From positions 83,975,755-84,039,754 of the forward strand of contig OZ035997.1 in the NCBI GenBank assembly GCA_964035015.1: DNA of 64,000 nt. Reading direction: 5' to 3'. The first letter of the stretch is position 1, and every line of letters starts with the position of its first letter. This document shows positions 50,303-61,053 of this stretch, in pieces. Under the pieces are notes generated by a model. The model was given only the letters and a program-made list of their open reading frames with translations, was not told where the DNA came from and ran no database searches. Both the position numbers and the translations under genes were made by a program. The stretch comes from Corallium rubrum (taxonomy: Eukaryota; Cnidaria; Anthozoa; Scleralcyonacea; Coralliidae).

Positions 50303-50388
50303 TTGACGGTACACAGGAACTGGTTGATGGTGAACTGAAACTAGTTGATGGTGAACTGTAACTGGTTGACGGTGAACTGGAATTCTGG
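50303..50388. repeat. 21-bp minisatellite flanking transposon copy 2
   Basis: Four imperfect units of TTGATGGTGAACTGAAACTAG type begin exactly at the right end of copy 2 (50303, 50324, 50345, 50366). The first unit is the most divergent and contains ACACAGG, resembling the transposon end. This is the third junction of the transposon pair to fall in a tandem repeat. Confidence 0.85.
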
Positions 50389-50527
50389 TACAACAGCAAT
50401 TCTGTGAAGATATTCAAAAATAACATTTATTAAATACATAATCTGCAAACATTTTAATCGGAATATCATAATTTGATTCTACAAAGTTGCGGCAAAACAA
50501 TGTCTTCTATGGACCTATATTTTAGTG
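50389..50527. other. No recognised gene
   Basis: Short AT-rich stretch up to the assembly gap with nothing recognisable. Confidence 0.5.
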
Positions 50528-50727
50528 NNNNNNNNNNNNNNNNNNNNNNNNNNNNNNNNNNNNNNNNNNNNNNNNNNNNNNNNNNNNNNNNNNNNNNNNN
50601 NNNNNNNNNNNNNNNNNNNNNNNNNNNNNNNNNNNNNNNNNNNNNNNNNNNNNNNNNNNNNNNNNNNNNNNNNNNNNNNNNNNNNNNNNNNNNNNNNNNN
50701 NNNNNNNNNNNNNNNNNNNNNNNNNNN
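50528..50727. other. Assembly gap (200 N)
   Basis: Exactly 200 undetermined bases, the look of a standard scaffold gap of unknown true size. Apparent ORFs across it are meaningless. Confidence 0.99.
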
Positions 50728-51153
50728 GTCTTTGTATGGGATATTTCATATCAATTACTAGATACTGTCAAAAAATTAAGAGAGATATCTAACAGTGCCA
50801 TTCTATTTCGAATCATCCGATCGATATTAAAAATGAAATAAAATCACAATAATTTTGAGGTGTTTTATTACTTGTCTTCATTCTTATATTCAAAAGTTTA
50901 TTTAGGTAGGTTGCCTGCCCTTATGCCAGTAGTTCCCATGAGCCGGATTTCAAATCTCTGTCAAAAACCTACCCCCTTTTTCCTAACCCCCTACCCAACT
51001 TTTCTCCTCGAATTTGGACGAATTGGAAGAGCGACCTTGGAGAGAACTGGGGGGGGGGGGGACGTGTCCCCCAAGTCCTCCCCGTGGCGCCGCTACTGTG
51101 TCAATACATGACTACAGATGAACCTTGTTTTCTGATCTGTGTGTCATTAATAT
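50728..51153. other. No recognised gene
   Basis: An AT-rich part is followed by a stretch with a G homopolymer near 51050-51061 and CCCC-rich sequence. No convincing ORF or RNA gene. Confidence 0.5.
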
Positions 51154-53348
<2,195 letters not shown>

Positions 53349-54520
53349 ATGAGGAGCTCTCTGAAACGTGAAGGATCTACAATGAGTAATAATTCTGACT
53401 TGACGAAAAGGAGTTCTAACATGAATGGAGAAAAGTCCCATCGGTGTCCAGCCTGATGTCCCAAGACATTTGGCAGTTTATCAAGTTTAAGACGTCATAT
53501 GGTATTACATACTGAAGAGAAATCTTTCAAATGTGATGTCTGTGACAAGACATTTTCTTCTTCAAGTGATTTAATAGTTCATAAAAGAACACATACTGGA
53601 GAGAAACCATTCAAATGTGATCTCTGTAAGAAGACTTATTCTTATTCAAGTGATTTAATAGTTCATAAAAGAACACATACTGGAGAGAAACCATTCAAAT
53701 GTGATGTCTGTGACAAGACATTTTCCCAGTCAAGTAGCTTACTATATCATAAAAGAACACATACTGGAGAGAAACCTTTCAAATGTGATTTATGTGACAA
53801 AATGTTTGCTTGTTTAGCTACCATGCAAGGTCATAAAAGAACACACACTGGAGAGAAACCATTCAAATGTGATATCTGTACAAAAACATTTGCTCATTTA
53901 TGTAACCTCCAATGTCATAGAAAAACACATACTGGCAAGAAACCATTCATGTGTGATGTCTGTGACAAGACATTTTCCCAGTCAAGTAACTTACTATCTC
54001 ATAAAAGAACACATACTGGAGAGAAACCTTTCAAATGTGATTTCTGTGACAAAATGTTTGCCCGTTTAGCTACCATGCAACATCATAAAAGAACACATAC
54101 TGGAGAGAGACCATAATTTCAAATGTGATGACTGTAAAAAAATATTTGCTGATTTATTTAACCTCCAATGTCAGAAAAACACATACTGGCAAGAAACATT
54201 CAAGTGTGATGTCTGTGACAAGACATTTTCTGAGTCAGGTGACTTATAATGTCATAAACGAATACACACTGGTCAAGTCTTACACTTGTGATATCTGTGA
54301 CAAAGCATTTTCCCATCATTCTGGTTTTGTAAATCATCAAGAGACATAACACAGGAAAAAGTTTCAAGTGTAATTACTGTAACATGAATTTTGATTGTGA
54401 AGCATTTGATCAACATTTGTTGACCCACGAACTTGAAGCCACAGAACCAAATGGGATGCAGTACATATGTTTGAAATGTGATGTCACATTTGACTTAAAG
54501 CTAGTGCATTGGTAAAGCAC
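53349..54520 (+). pseudogene. Decaying C2H2 poly-zinc-finger gene
   Basis: An ATG at 53349 opens a frame that runs into a finger (HRCPA, TGA, CPKTFGSLSSLRRH) interrupted by an in-frame TGA at about 53455. Downstream the frame is clean for seven consecutive fingers (53499-54116) with TGEKPF linkers. A TAA then follows the linker at 54114-54116, and at least four further fingers persist in broken form: CDDCKKIFADLFNLQ near 54128 with a frameshift, CDVCDKTFSESGDL with a stop near 54247, CDICDKAFSHHSGFVNH near 54290, and CNYCNMNFDCEAFDQHLLTH near 54370. Several fingers repeat in near-identical pairs, so the array grew by internal duplication. C2H2 arrays of this type bind DNA. Inference: a lineage-specific zinc-finger gene in decay, unless sequence errors explain several of the breaks. 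Confidence 0.7.
53499..54116 (+). CDS. Seven-finger C2H2 open frame (205 aa) within the remnant
   Basis: The intact core of the zinc-finger remnant. Seven fingers of about 28 residues, each C-x2-C-x12-H-x3-H, are joined by HTGEKPF-type linkers; the fifth linker is HTGKKPF and the last is HTGERP before the stop. Finger 4 and finger 7 share the unusual KMFA.LATMQ.H helix, and fingers 3 and 6 share KTFSQSS.LL.H, indicating a three-finger block duplication. The ATG lies at the end of a partial finger (RRHMVLHTEE), so this is unlikely to be the native start. It could still make a DNA-binding peptide if transcribed. Confidence 0.6.
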   Translation: MVLHTEEKSFKCDVCDKTFSSSSDLIVHKRTHTGEKPFKCDLCKKTYSYSSDLIVHKRTHTGEKPFKCDVCDKTFSQSSSLLYHKRTHTGEKPFKCDLCDKMFACLATMQGHKRTHTGEKPFKCDICTKTFAHLCNLQCHRKTHTGKKPFMCDVCDKTFSQSSNLLSHKRTHTGEKPFKCDFCDKMFARLATMQHHKRTHTGERP

Positions 54521-55000
54521 ATGACTGAACTTCATTAAAGTGGTTCTGTCTACTGTTGCCAGAAGTTAAACTATAAAGTGCATAAATTTGTGTAATACAT
54601 GTACAGCGTATTTTGAAACTGTGTGCAGGAAGTGGTTGAACACCATACCAATTATTGCTGACAATGAATCCTGGTTGATGTAAGTAATTAGTATCATACT
54701 GTTTGTGAATAATAAATTTTATTATGAAGGTTTATCAGGTCTGATATCACAGACAATCTTCTGATTGGCTAATAATTTTTTGGTAGGTAACAAATTCAAT
54801 TATTGGGCTGGTCAATCAGAAGAAGGTATGACATACAGTACATGACCTGATAAACCCTCATTATAATCCTATTAATGATTTCCCAAAATTATTATTTATT
54901 TATTATTAATCATTTATTAATAATTTGAACCAAACTTTAGGCCTACTCTGTAAAAAAGTTGTTTGGTTCCAGTTTTTTGACCAACTCTACTTTTTATACA

Positions 55001-55071
<71 letters not shown>

Positions 55072-55325
55072 ATTTTTTTTCTGACAAATTAAAAAAACAA
55101 GGTGAGTGAAACAGTGTAGACAGGGCATTCTCATTGCCAAAGAGCATGTTTGTATGATTGAGAATAGTACCTGGTTTTTTTCTACCCTCCTACGTTATAA
55201 CAGTTAGTGACTATTTAAACGTTTGTTTAATTTCTTTAAGGTTCTTGCAAAAAAAAAAGTAAAAAAATTCAAGCTGCCTACTACCCTAATTTTTTTAAGC
55301 GTAAAACCAGAACCAAACAATTTTT
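54521..55325. other. Non-coding, with long (TA)n
   Basis: AT-rich sequence with a (TA)n run of about 67 bp at 55002-55069. No recognised gene. TATCAGGTCT near 54733 and its near-complement near 54843 suggest a small fold-back around 54720-54865. Confidence 0.5.
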
Positions 55326-56998
55326 TAGGCCTTATTGATCGTTTTTACCACAGATATGTACATTTTGGATAATGTATCTGTATCTGCACATAATGTACCT
55401 GGGTGTCAATGAGAAATAATTTTAAAGAAATTTGTCACTTAATTAAACTGAAAATTTTGGTAGTGGATTTGAAGAAATTAGTTGTTCGGTATTAAATCAT
55501 TATAGACTGTTGTAGAACTAGACAAGGTTTTACAAGCAGAAATGTAAGAACTTGTAATTTAAGAACTAGTAAAATATTCTTATACTGTATATTTGGTGTC
55601 AATTGAGAATTGAGGCTATTTAGGTTCTTAAGGTAAATCCTCCGTTTTGCATTGCGCAGCTTTTCTGCACGTAATTCTGCAATAGTAATTCAAGATGTAT
55701 CACAAAGTGTTAGTGGCGAAAACACATAAAATGTTACTAAGGAGGCTAAATCAGCTAATGTTTAATAACTATGACAAGAAGATACTAACTTAATTTTTGG
55801 TTTTTGAAAAAAATTAAGAACTTGTTGCATGATTTCGTATATACATGTACATGCAGATGAAATGATAGGGAAATGCTCCAAGTGTAGCTCACAAAGATAC
55901 TCCCACTTGTTTTCAATTATTTATTCAGTTCCTCCAGTAGCTCTACAGCTGAGAGAATATAGCGAAAAAAATCACTTCGAGAATTTGAAATATCGTACGT
56001 TTTTCATTTTTAAAATCACAATCCCCGTTAACCCATCTCCTTGTACAACATCCTTGTGCAACAGGCCTGGTGCGCTGTTGCACCAGATCAATCTGAAGTG
56101 GTTTGTGCAACAGTTGAACTAAATATAGTCCGTGAAACAGGCTATATTTAGCATTTGTGCAACAGCTAGGGGTAGCTGTCCAATCAAAACACTAGATTGT
56201 GCAACAGTGCTACCTCCTCCGCAGGCGTTTTTTGGGCGAGAAGGGCGCAGGCGGTAGGCGCGGGCGGGAGAAATGGCGAGTTAAGAGAGAAGAAACGCCT
56301 GCTGACTAATGATTTCAAGATGGCGGAAGCATTTGACGATCGTACTTATAGGCGTCTTGAAAAGCAGTTTGTCGAGGAAAACTATGACGGTAGAGTGTTT
56401 CAGAAAGCGAAAGATTACGGAAAAGTCATTTGTCCGGAAAAGTCATTAGGCCTTATTGATCATTTTTACCACAGATATGTGCATTTTGGATAATGTACAG
56501 TATCTGTATCTGCACATGTACCTGGGTGCCAATGAGAAATAATTTTAAAGAAATTTGTCACTTAATTAAACTGAAAATTTTGGTAGTGGATTTGAAGAAG
56601 TTAGTTGTTCGGTATTAAATCATTATACACTGTAGAACTAGACAAGGTTTTACAAGCAGAAATTTAAGAACTTGTAATTTAAGAACTAGTAAAATATTCT
56701 TATACTGTATATTTGGTGTCAATTGTGAATTGAGGCTATTTAGGTTCTTAAGATAAATCCTCAGTTTTGCATTGCGCAGCTTTTCTGCGCATAATTCTGC
56801 AATGGTAATTCAAGATGTATCACAAAGTGTTAGTGTGAGTTAAGAGAGAAGAAACGCCTGCCGACTAATGATTTCAAGACGGCGGAAGCATTTGACGATC
56901 GTACTTATAGGCGCCTTGAAAAGCAGTTTGTCGAGGAAAACTATGACGGTAGAGTGTTTCAGAAAGCAAAAGAGGACGGAAAAGTCATTTGTCCGGAA
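55326..56998. repeat. Interleaved duplication A-B-A'-B'
   Basis: Segment A (55326-55715) recurs as A' (56447-56835) and segment B (56278-56439) as B' (56837-56998), with only a few substitutions and small indels. In the first copy A and B are separated by 562 bp (55716-56277) that is missing from the second, where A' and B' abut. The simplest history is a tandem duplication of an A-B unit plus an insertion in one copy or a deletion in the other. GCG occurs at both edges of the extra 562 bp, compatible with an insertion. That extra piece repeats the words TGTGCAACAG and TGTTGCACC several times. Confidence 0.8.
56320..56493 (+). CDS. Short hypothetical ORF in duplicated segment B (57 aa)
   Basis: An ATG at 56320 opens a frame reading MAEAFDDRTYRRLEKQFVEE and on through KVICPEK to a stop in A'. 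The second copy B' (56879 onward) encodes nearly the same residues but has lost the ATG (ACG) and ends in CPECFEQNL. A charged, exon-like composition conserved between copies suggests a fragment of a real exon, perhaps the 5' exon of a host gene, but I do not recognise it. Low confidence that it is expressed. Confidence 0.25.
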   Translation: MAEAFDDRTYRRLEKQFVEENYDGRVFQKAKDYGKVICPEKSLGLIDHFYHRYVHFG

Positions 56999-57462
56999 TG
57001 CTTTGAGCAAAATTTAACAATTATTCGCCGAAGGCGAGGTGAATATCGGTGAATAATAACCGAGACGAAGTATAAATATACATTAGTATAAATTAGTATA
57101 AATACACATTTTCGTACTTTTAGGATCGAAGGATCTTTTAGGGGGGTACGGAAATTTTTCGGGGGGGGGGTATGATTAGTTACTAATACCCACACTAGAT
57201 CTTTTTTGGGATTTTCGGTAAATAAAACGTGAGGTGCAAAAATGACTGTTTCGCTCAATATATCAGGGCTCATCAGCATGCCTAGCAAACACATAATACA
57301 CACATGGCAAGCTTGTAATTCCAACATGGACAGCCTTTGGAAGGCCGAAAAAGAGCAAACTGGTTTTAAATCAGTTTATTTAAATCAGTTATTATCAAAT
57401 CACAATTTATCACATCTGAACTAGAGATCGTATTACACCAAGCATGTGGTCTAACGGTATCT
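56999..57462. other. Non-coding with small repeats
   Basis: A hairpin-prone GCCGAAGGCGAGGTGAATAT motif at about 57029-57048 is followed by GGTGAATAATAACCGAGACG, which resembles a short dispersed repeat. G-homopolymer tracts occur near 57140 and 57162-57170. No gene recognised. Confidence 0.4.
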
Positions 57463-57902
57463 GGTCGTTTCATCCCCTAAACTGTGTCGTCCCCTAAACC
57501 GTTTCGTCCCCAACCGTTTCGTCCCCAGCCGTTTCGTCCCAACCTTTTCGTCCCCAACCTCTTCCGATCCACAAGCCCAGCCCATTTGTCGCATATCGCG
57601 GTGGTTGGTTTTTCACAATAGCCGATGAGTCATGGACACAATATCAAGGTAATTTAATTTCAACAGAGTCAACTGAAAGCACGAAAACCGCGTATCTCAC
57701 CATTCCGAGTCGAAATTGCCTGTATAATTTGGGGCCAGATTTGGGGCCAGATTTGGGGCCAAGCAAAACATTTTATTCCAGGCCTCTCACAATTCGGCCC
57801 GCCGCTCGACGTTAAAAATAGCGAAATATGGTCGGGGACGAAACGGCGAGGGGAGTGGGGACGAAATGGTCGGGGAGGAAACGGCGAGGGGACGAAACGA
57901 CT
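57463..57902. repeat. Inverted element built of CGTTTCGTCCCC motifs
   Basis: The left end holds six or so degenerate copies of CGTTTCGTCCCC in tandem (57467-57555). The right end holds the complement GGGGACGAAACGG several times (57830-57901). The outermost parts form an imperfect terminal repeat GTCGTTTCRTCCCCT. The middle has three copies of GGGGCCAGATTT near 57730-57760. The structure is that of a non-autonomous DNA element with subterminal repeats; family not identified, no ORF. Confidence 0.6.
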
Positions 57903-58216
57903 ATAAAACGGTCTAACAAGTCAACAAGACACTGACACAGTCCATATACATTATATGGATAATAGATATCAAAATCAAAATCTTAAACTAATATCAGGCG
58001 ACAAAAAGTATAAACAAAATGCCTACACTACAGTATATACTGGTTCGGCTGGGTTCGCGGTATATAAGTGAAATATTTAATATTAAACTTTTGACCGCAG
58101 TAATATGCTAATTTCATAAACGATTATGCCAGCCGGTCATGGCGCACAGATTGTTCGGTTAATACAAGTCCAAAACTATTATAACAAGAGTCAAATTTAG
58201 TTAAAATAGAATATAT
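57903..58216. other. No recognised gene
   Basis: AT-rich spacer with no ORF, RNA gene or clear repeat. Confidence 0.5.
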
Positions 58217-58453
58217 TTACATTATAGCTGTACAAGACTTGTTTTTCCTTTCTCGAACATACTTCGGGATGAAAGATTCGGCACCAAAATTTCTACTGAG
58301 GCAGAAGCTCGTGTTGTTGATAGACAGTTCTTCAACAGAACTCTTCGGCAAAGCGTAGATTCGCTTCATCAGATCAGCGTAAACATCTTGAAGATATGGA
58401 CAATCGTTTCTCTCAAACGCGGACTCCACAGTCTCGTAAATACTACAAGACAT
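58217..58453 (-). CDS. Hypothetical small protein (78 aa)
   Basis: An ATG-initiated frame with mixed, non-repetitive composition: acidic N-half (MSCSIYETVESAFERNDCPY), a central helix-like DLMKRIYAL, and a basic C-end KYVRERKNKSCTAIM. A TATAAAAG box lies at 58482-58475, only ~22 bp before the ATG, so the leader would be very short. The C-terminal cysteine is five residues from the end, so it is not a standard CaaX box. Family not recognised; might be a chance ORF. Confidence 0.3.
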   Translation of the reverse strand: MSCSIYETVESAFERNDCPYLQDVYADLMKRIYALPKSSVEELSINNTSFCLSRNFGAESFIPKYVRERKNKSCTAIM

Positions 58454-58917
58454 TGCAGTATATTCGCTATTTCGCTTTTATATTTCTGTGGCACTTGAAA
58501 TTGAACCTTCGCGTTCAAACTGCCATCAGAAAGGCTATAGAATCATGCCGTATACATGACGCATATGATCGATCAAAAAATGTAGCCAATGAGAATTCAG
58601 ATATTTTTTGAATTAGCCAATTGGATAGCTTGTATACGAGCCCCTGATCCACAAACCGATCAGAACTCCCCACAGATCGATCAAAAAGCAAATTGACCAA
58701 TCGGATGGCTGGAATCAGACTACAGAGCGATCAATACTCACGCGCAAGACCGCTGTTCTGTGACTTGATATATTATATCGAAGGCCTTGCCGCTGTATAA
58801 AACTTGATAACTGGACTACAAATTTTGAATATTAATGTCTTTACTATGGAGCGCAGTTTGAATTAATTAATTAACTGCGCAATTTTTGCCTTAGTCGCGT
58901 GATCGGTTTGACTACCC
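58454..58917. other. No recognised gene
   Basis: It contains a scattered GATCGATCAAAAA word (near 58567 and 58676) and a CCAATTGG / CCAATCGG pair. A run of AATTAATTAATTAA lies near 58861. No coding signal. Confidence 0.4.
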
Positions 58918-59719
58918 CTAGATCCACCCCTTCCTGTTTTGAAATGACCAGTAATGATCTACTTTAACATTGGCAAAAACAGAAAAATGAATAAAGCGAC
59001 TGGAGAAATATTGTGGCATCTGCACAATAAATGGCACATTTTCCTGCAATGCTTTTAGCTGCCATTCTAGACACTGTTCTTTTCTCTCAGGTTTCAACCA
59101 TTTAATAGTGCTGGTGATCAATTCCAATGTTTCCGATTTAAGAAGTGAATTGTGAGTAGGTTTAAGGAAACGAGTAGATTGCAAATGATCACATAAAAAG
59201 TTAGACTGTCCACTTCTAACAGCTGTTTCAGCACACTGTCGACATGTATGTGAACTGCATTGCACGGAGGCCGGAAGAGTAACCATAAACTGGCAGTGAA
59301 TTGGGTGGTCAGCACCATGCCACTGTTTTCTCACCAAGTAAATCCCATTTGAATGATCAACACAAACACCATTTAGGCATCTACTTTGGTTGATCTCCAA
59401 ATTGTTGACAGACTGATGCTGTGTACGGATGTGACTACTTAGTGAATTTGGATGCAATTCTCTACCACAATCCTTATAAGGGCACTTTACTTTAGCAGGC
59501 TGTTGACGTAATGATCCTGCCTCAGGCTGTTTATAGGTGAATGTTTGTATTACAAAATCATTTCATTCATCAACAAACAAAAACTCATGGGTTAAGGGAC
59601 TTGTGTGATCACCACCACTCATTGGCAAGTGCTGCTGTTGTTGCTGTCGTTGTACCTGTTGTTGTTGTTGTTGTTGTTGCCATTGTTGCGGTTGTTGTTG
59701 TTGTTGTTGTTGTTGTTGC

Positions 59720-59755
<36 letters not shown>

Positions 59756-59791
59756 GGCTGTTGTTGTTGTTGTTGTTCGTTCTGATGTTGG

Positions 59792-59823
<32 letters not shown>

Positions 59824-60189
59824 ATGCCGATCCTGCTGTTGTTGTTGATGCTGCTGCTGGTGTTGTTGCTGTTCCTGTTGTTGTTGTTGTTGTTGCTGTT
59901 GTTGTTGTTGTTGTTGTTGTTGTGGCTGTGTGGCTTCCTTGACTTCAAGGTTCAGGCTGTGACTACTTTTTAAATGTCTCAGAAGTTCCTTTTCACGCTT
60001 AAATCCTCCTGAGCAACCATAGCAATGGTAGTGTGTCACGTTCTTCAGTTCTTTGCTCTGTCCCCTACTTGATGCAAACGTACGCACCAATTTGCATCTT
60101 AAAATACTGAATCCTATTGTTAATGGGGAGAAAAAGACGGAGTTATTAAACTCGCAAAATACTTTTGTTTTGATCGCTATAATAAACAA
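58918..60189 (-). CDS. PolyQ / C2H2 protein gene, at least two exons
   Basis: The 5' part (59563-60189) encodes one C2H2 finger (YHCYGCSGGFKREKELLRHL...H) and then about 100 residues that are mostly glutamine (plus-strand TTG/CTG repeats at ~59640-59930). The 3' part (58918 to about 59546 or 59520) encodes a second finger (CPYKDCGRELHPNSLSSHIRTQH) and a cysteine/histidine-rich region (VQCSSHTCRQCAETAVR...FLCDHLQS) ending at a stop at 58918. A TATAAACAG acceptor near 59530 and alternative GT donors near 59605-59612 allow splicing, but I could not fix one junction with certainty. The Cys-rich segment vaguely resembles cysteine clusters found with KDZ-type transposases; that is a weak guess. The true 5' end is uncertain. 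Confidence 0.45.
59640..59932. repeat. CAG/CAA trinucleotide tract (polyQ-coding on minus)
   Basis: Mixed TTG/CTG triplets on the plus strand, almost without interruption, encode polyglutamine on the minus strand. The mixture of CAA and CAG codons rather than pure CAG favours a coding tract kept in frame. Apparent plus-strand polyleucine/valine ORFs are shadows. Confidence 0.8.
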
Positions 60190-61053
60190 ATAGCCTGCTT
60201 ACAGTATCAGCGAGTTCAGGACTACGAGTCATAAATATTCATGATGCTGATTTGATATTGTTCATAAATATTCACGCAAAATAACCAACCTCCATAATCG
60301 ATGCGATACTTCCAATGGACATTCTTGAAATGGTCGTTTATCTCGCAAGGTCTTGCTCTGGACAATGGGCACAGTTGTCAATGAAAGAGATTTCCATTGC
60401 AGCCTGAAGTAGGACAGTCAGACGGTCCACAGCGGAGAAGATTTATATCACACGCTCCTTGCTTTACAATGGAAGGATGCGTCCAATTTTCGGACATTAG
60501 TAATTCTTATTTTCTCATCATAGTTTAAAAAATAACAATAATTTGAACCTTTAGGAGCGGGTAAACGAACCAGTGAATCGAAAGGGTTTTCGAAAATATC
60601 CCAGGAAAATTTCTGCGCACAGGACGGACTCCTACTAACCAGACTCCTACCGCGTACCATCTCGGGTATTTGCTCCTCAATATATTCTATTTGCTCGTTA
60701 AAGCACTATATTTGCGCCTGGGATTTGCGCAGTCATCCTTATAAGGAATTCGTACTAGATACCCCTATCGGATGGTCTTCCTCCGCCCCGCCATTTTCAG
60801 AAGGCCCTGGGTACGAGGTTGATAATTTTCTGCTGCAAATAATTTTATGAGCATGCGCACTAGCGATAATGCTGCTGACGGCAAATAATTTTCGTAAACA
60901 TGGCGGAGCATCCATAACGACAATGTACTTCAGAAAAGAATTTAGTATGCCGAAAGTATGCGAAAAATTCAAAAAGATTTTAGTATGCCGAAGACAGAGA
61001 GGAGAGTGGCGATCTCTTACTTCAGGCGTTTCAAATTTTTAACTATTTTATGA
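60190..61053. other. No recognised gene
   Basis: Short ORFs here have no convincing composition. CATAAATATTCA occurs twice near 60230-60275. No RNA gene seen. Confidence 0.45.

Noticed and set aside
50473-50841. ORFs spanning the N run
   Set aside because: They depend on undetermined bases.
54917-55147. Minus-strand ORF with a Tyr-Ile run
   Set aside because: It crosses the (TA)n tract; the run is microsatellite translation.
59541-59973. Plus-strand polyvaline/polyleucine ORFs and a minus-strand polyasparagine ORF
   Set aside because: Other frames of the polyQ-coding CAA/CAG tract.
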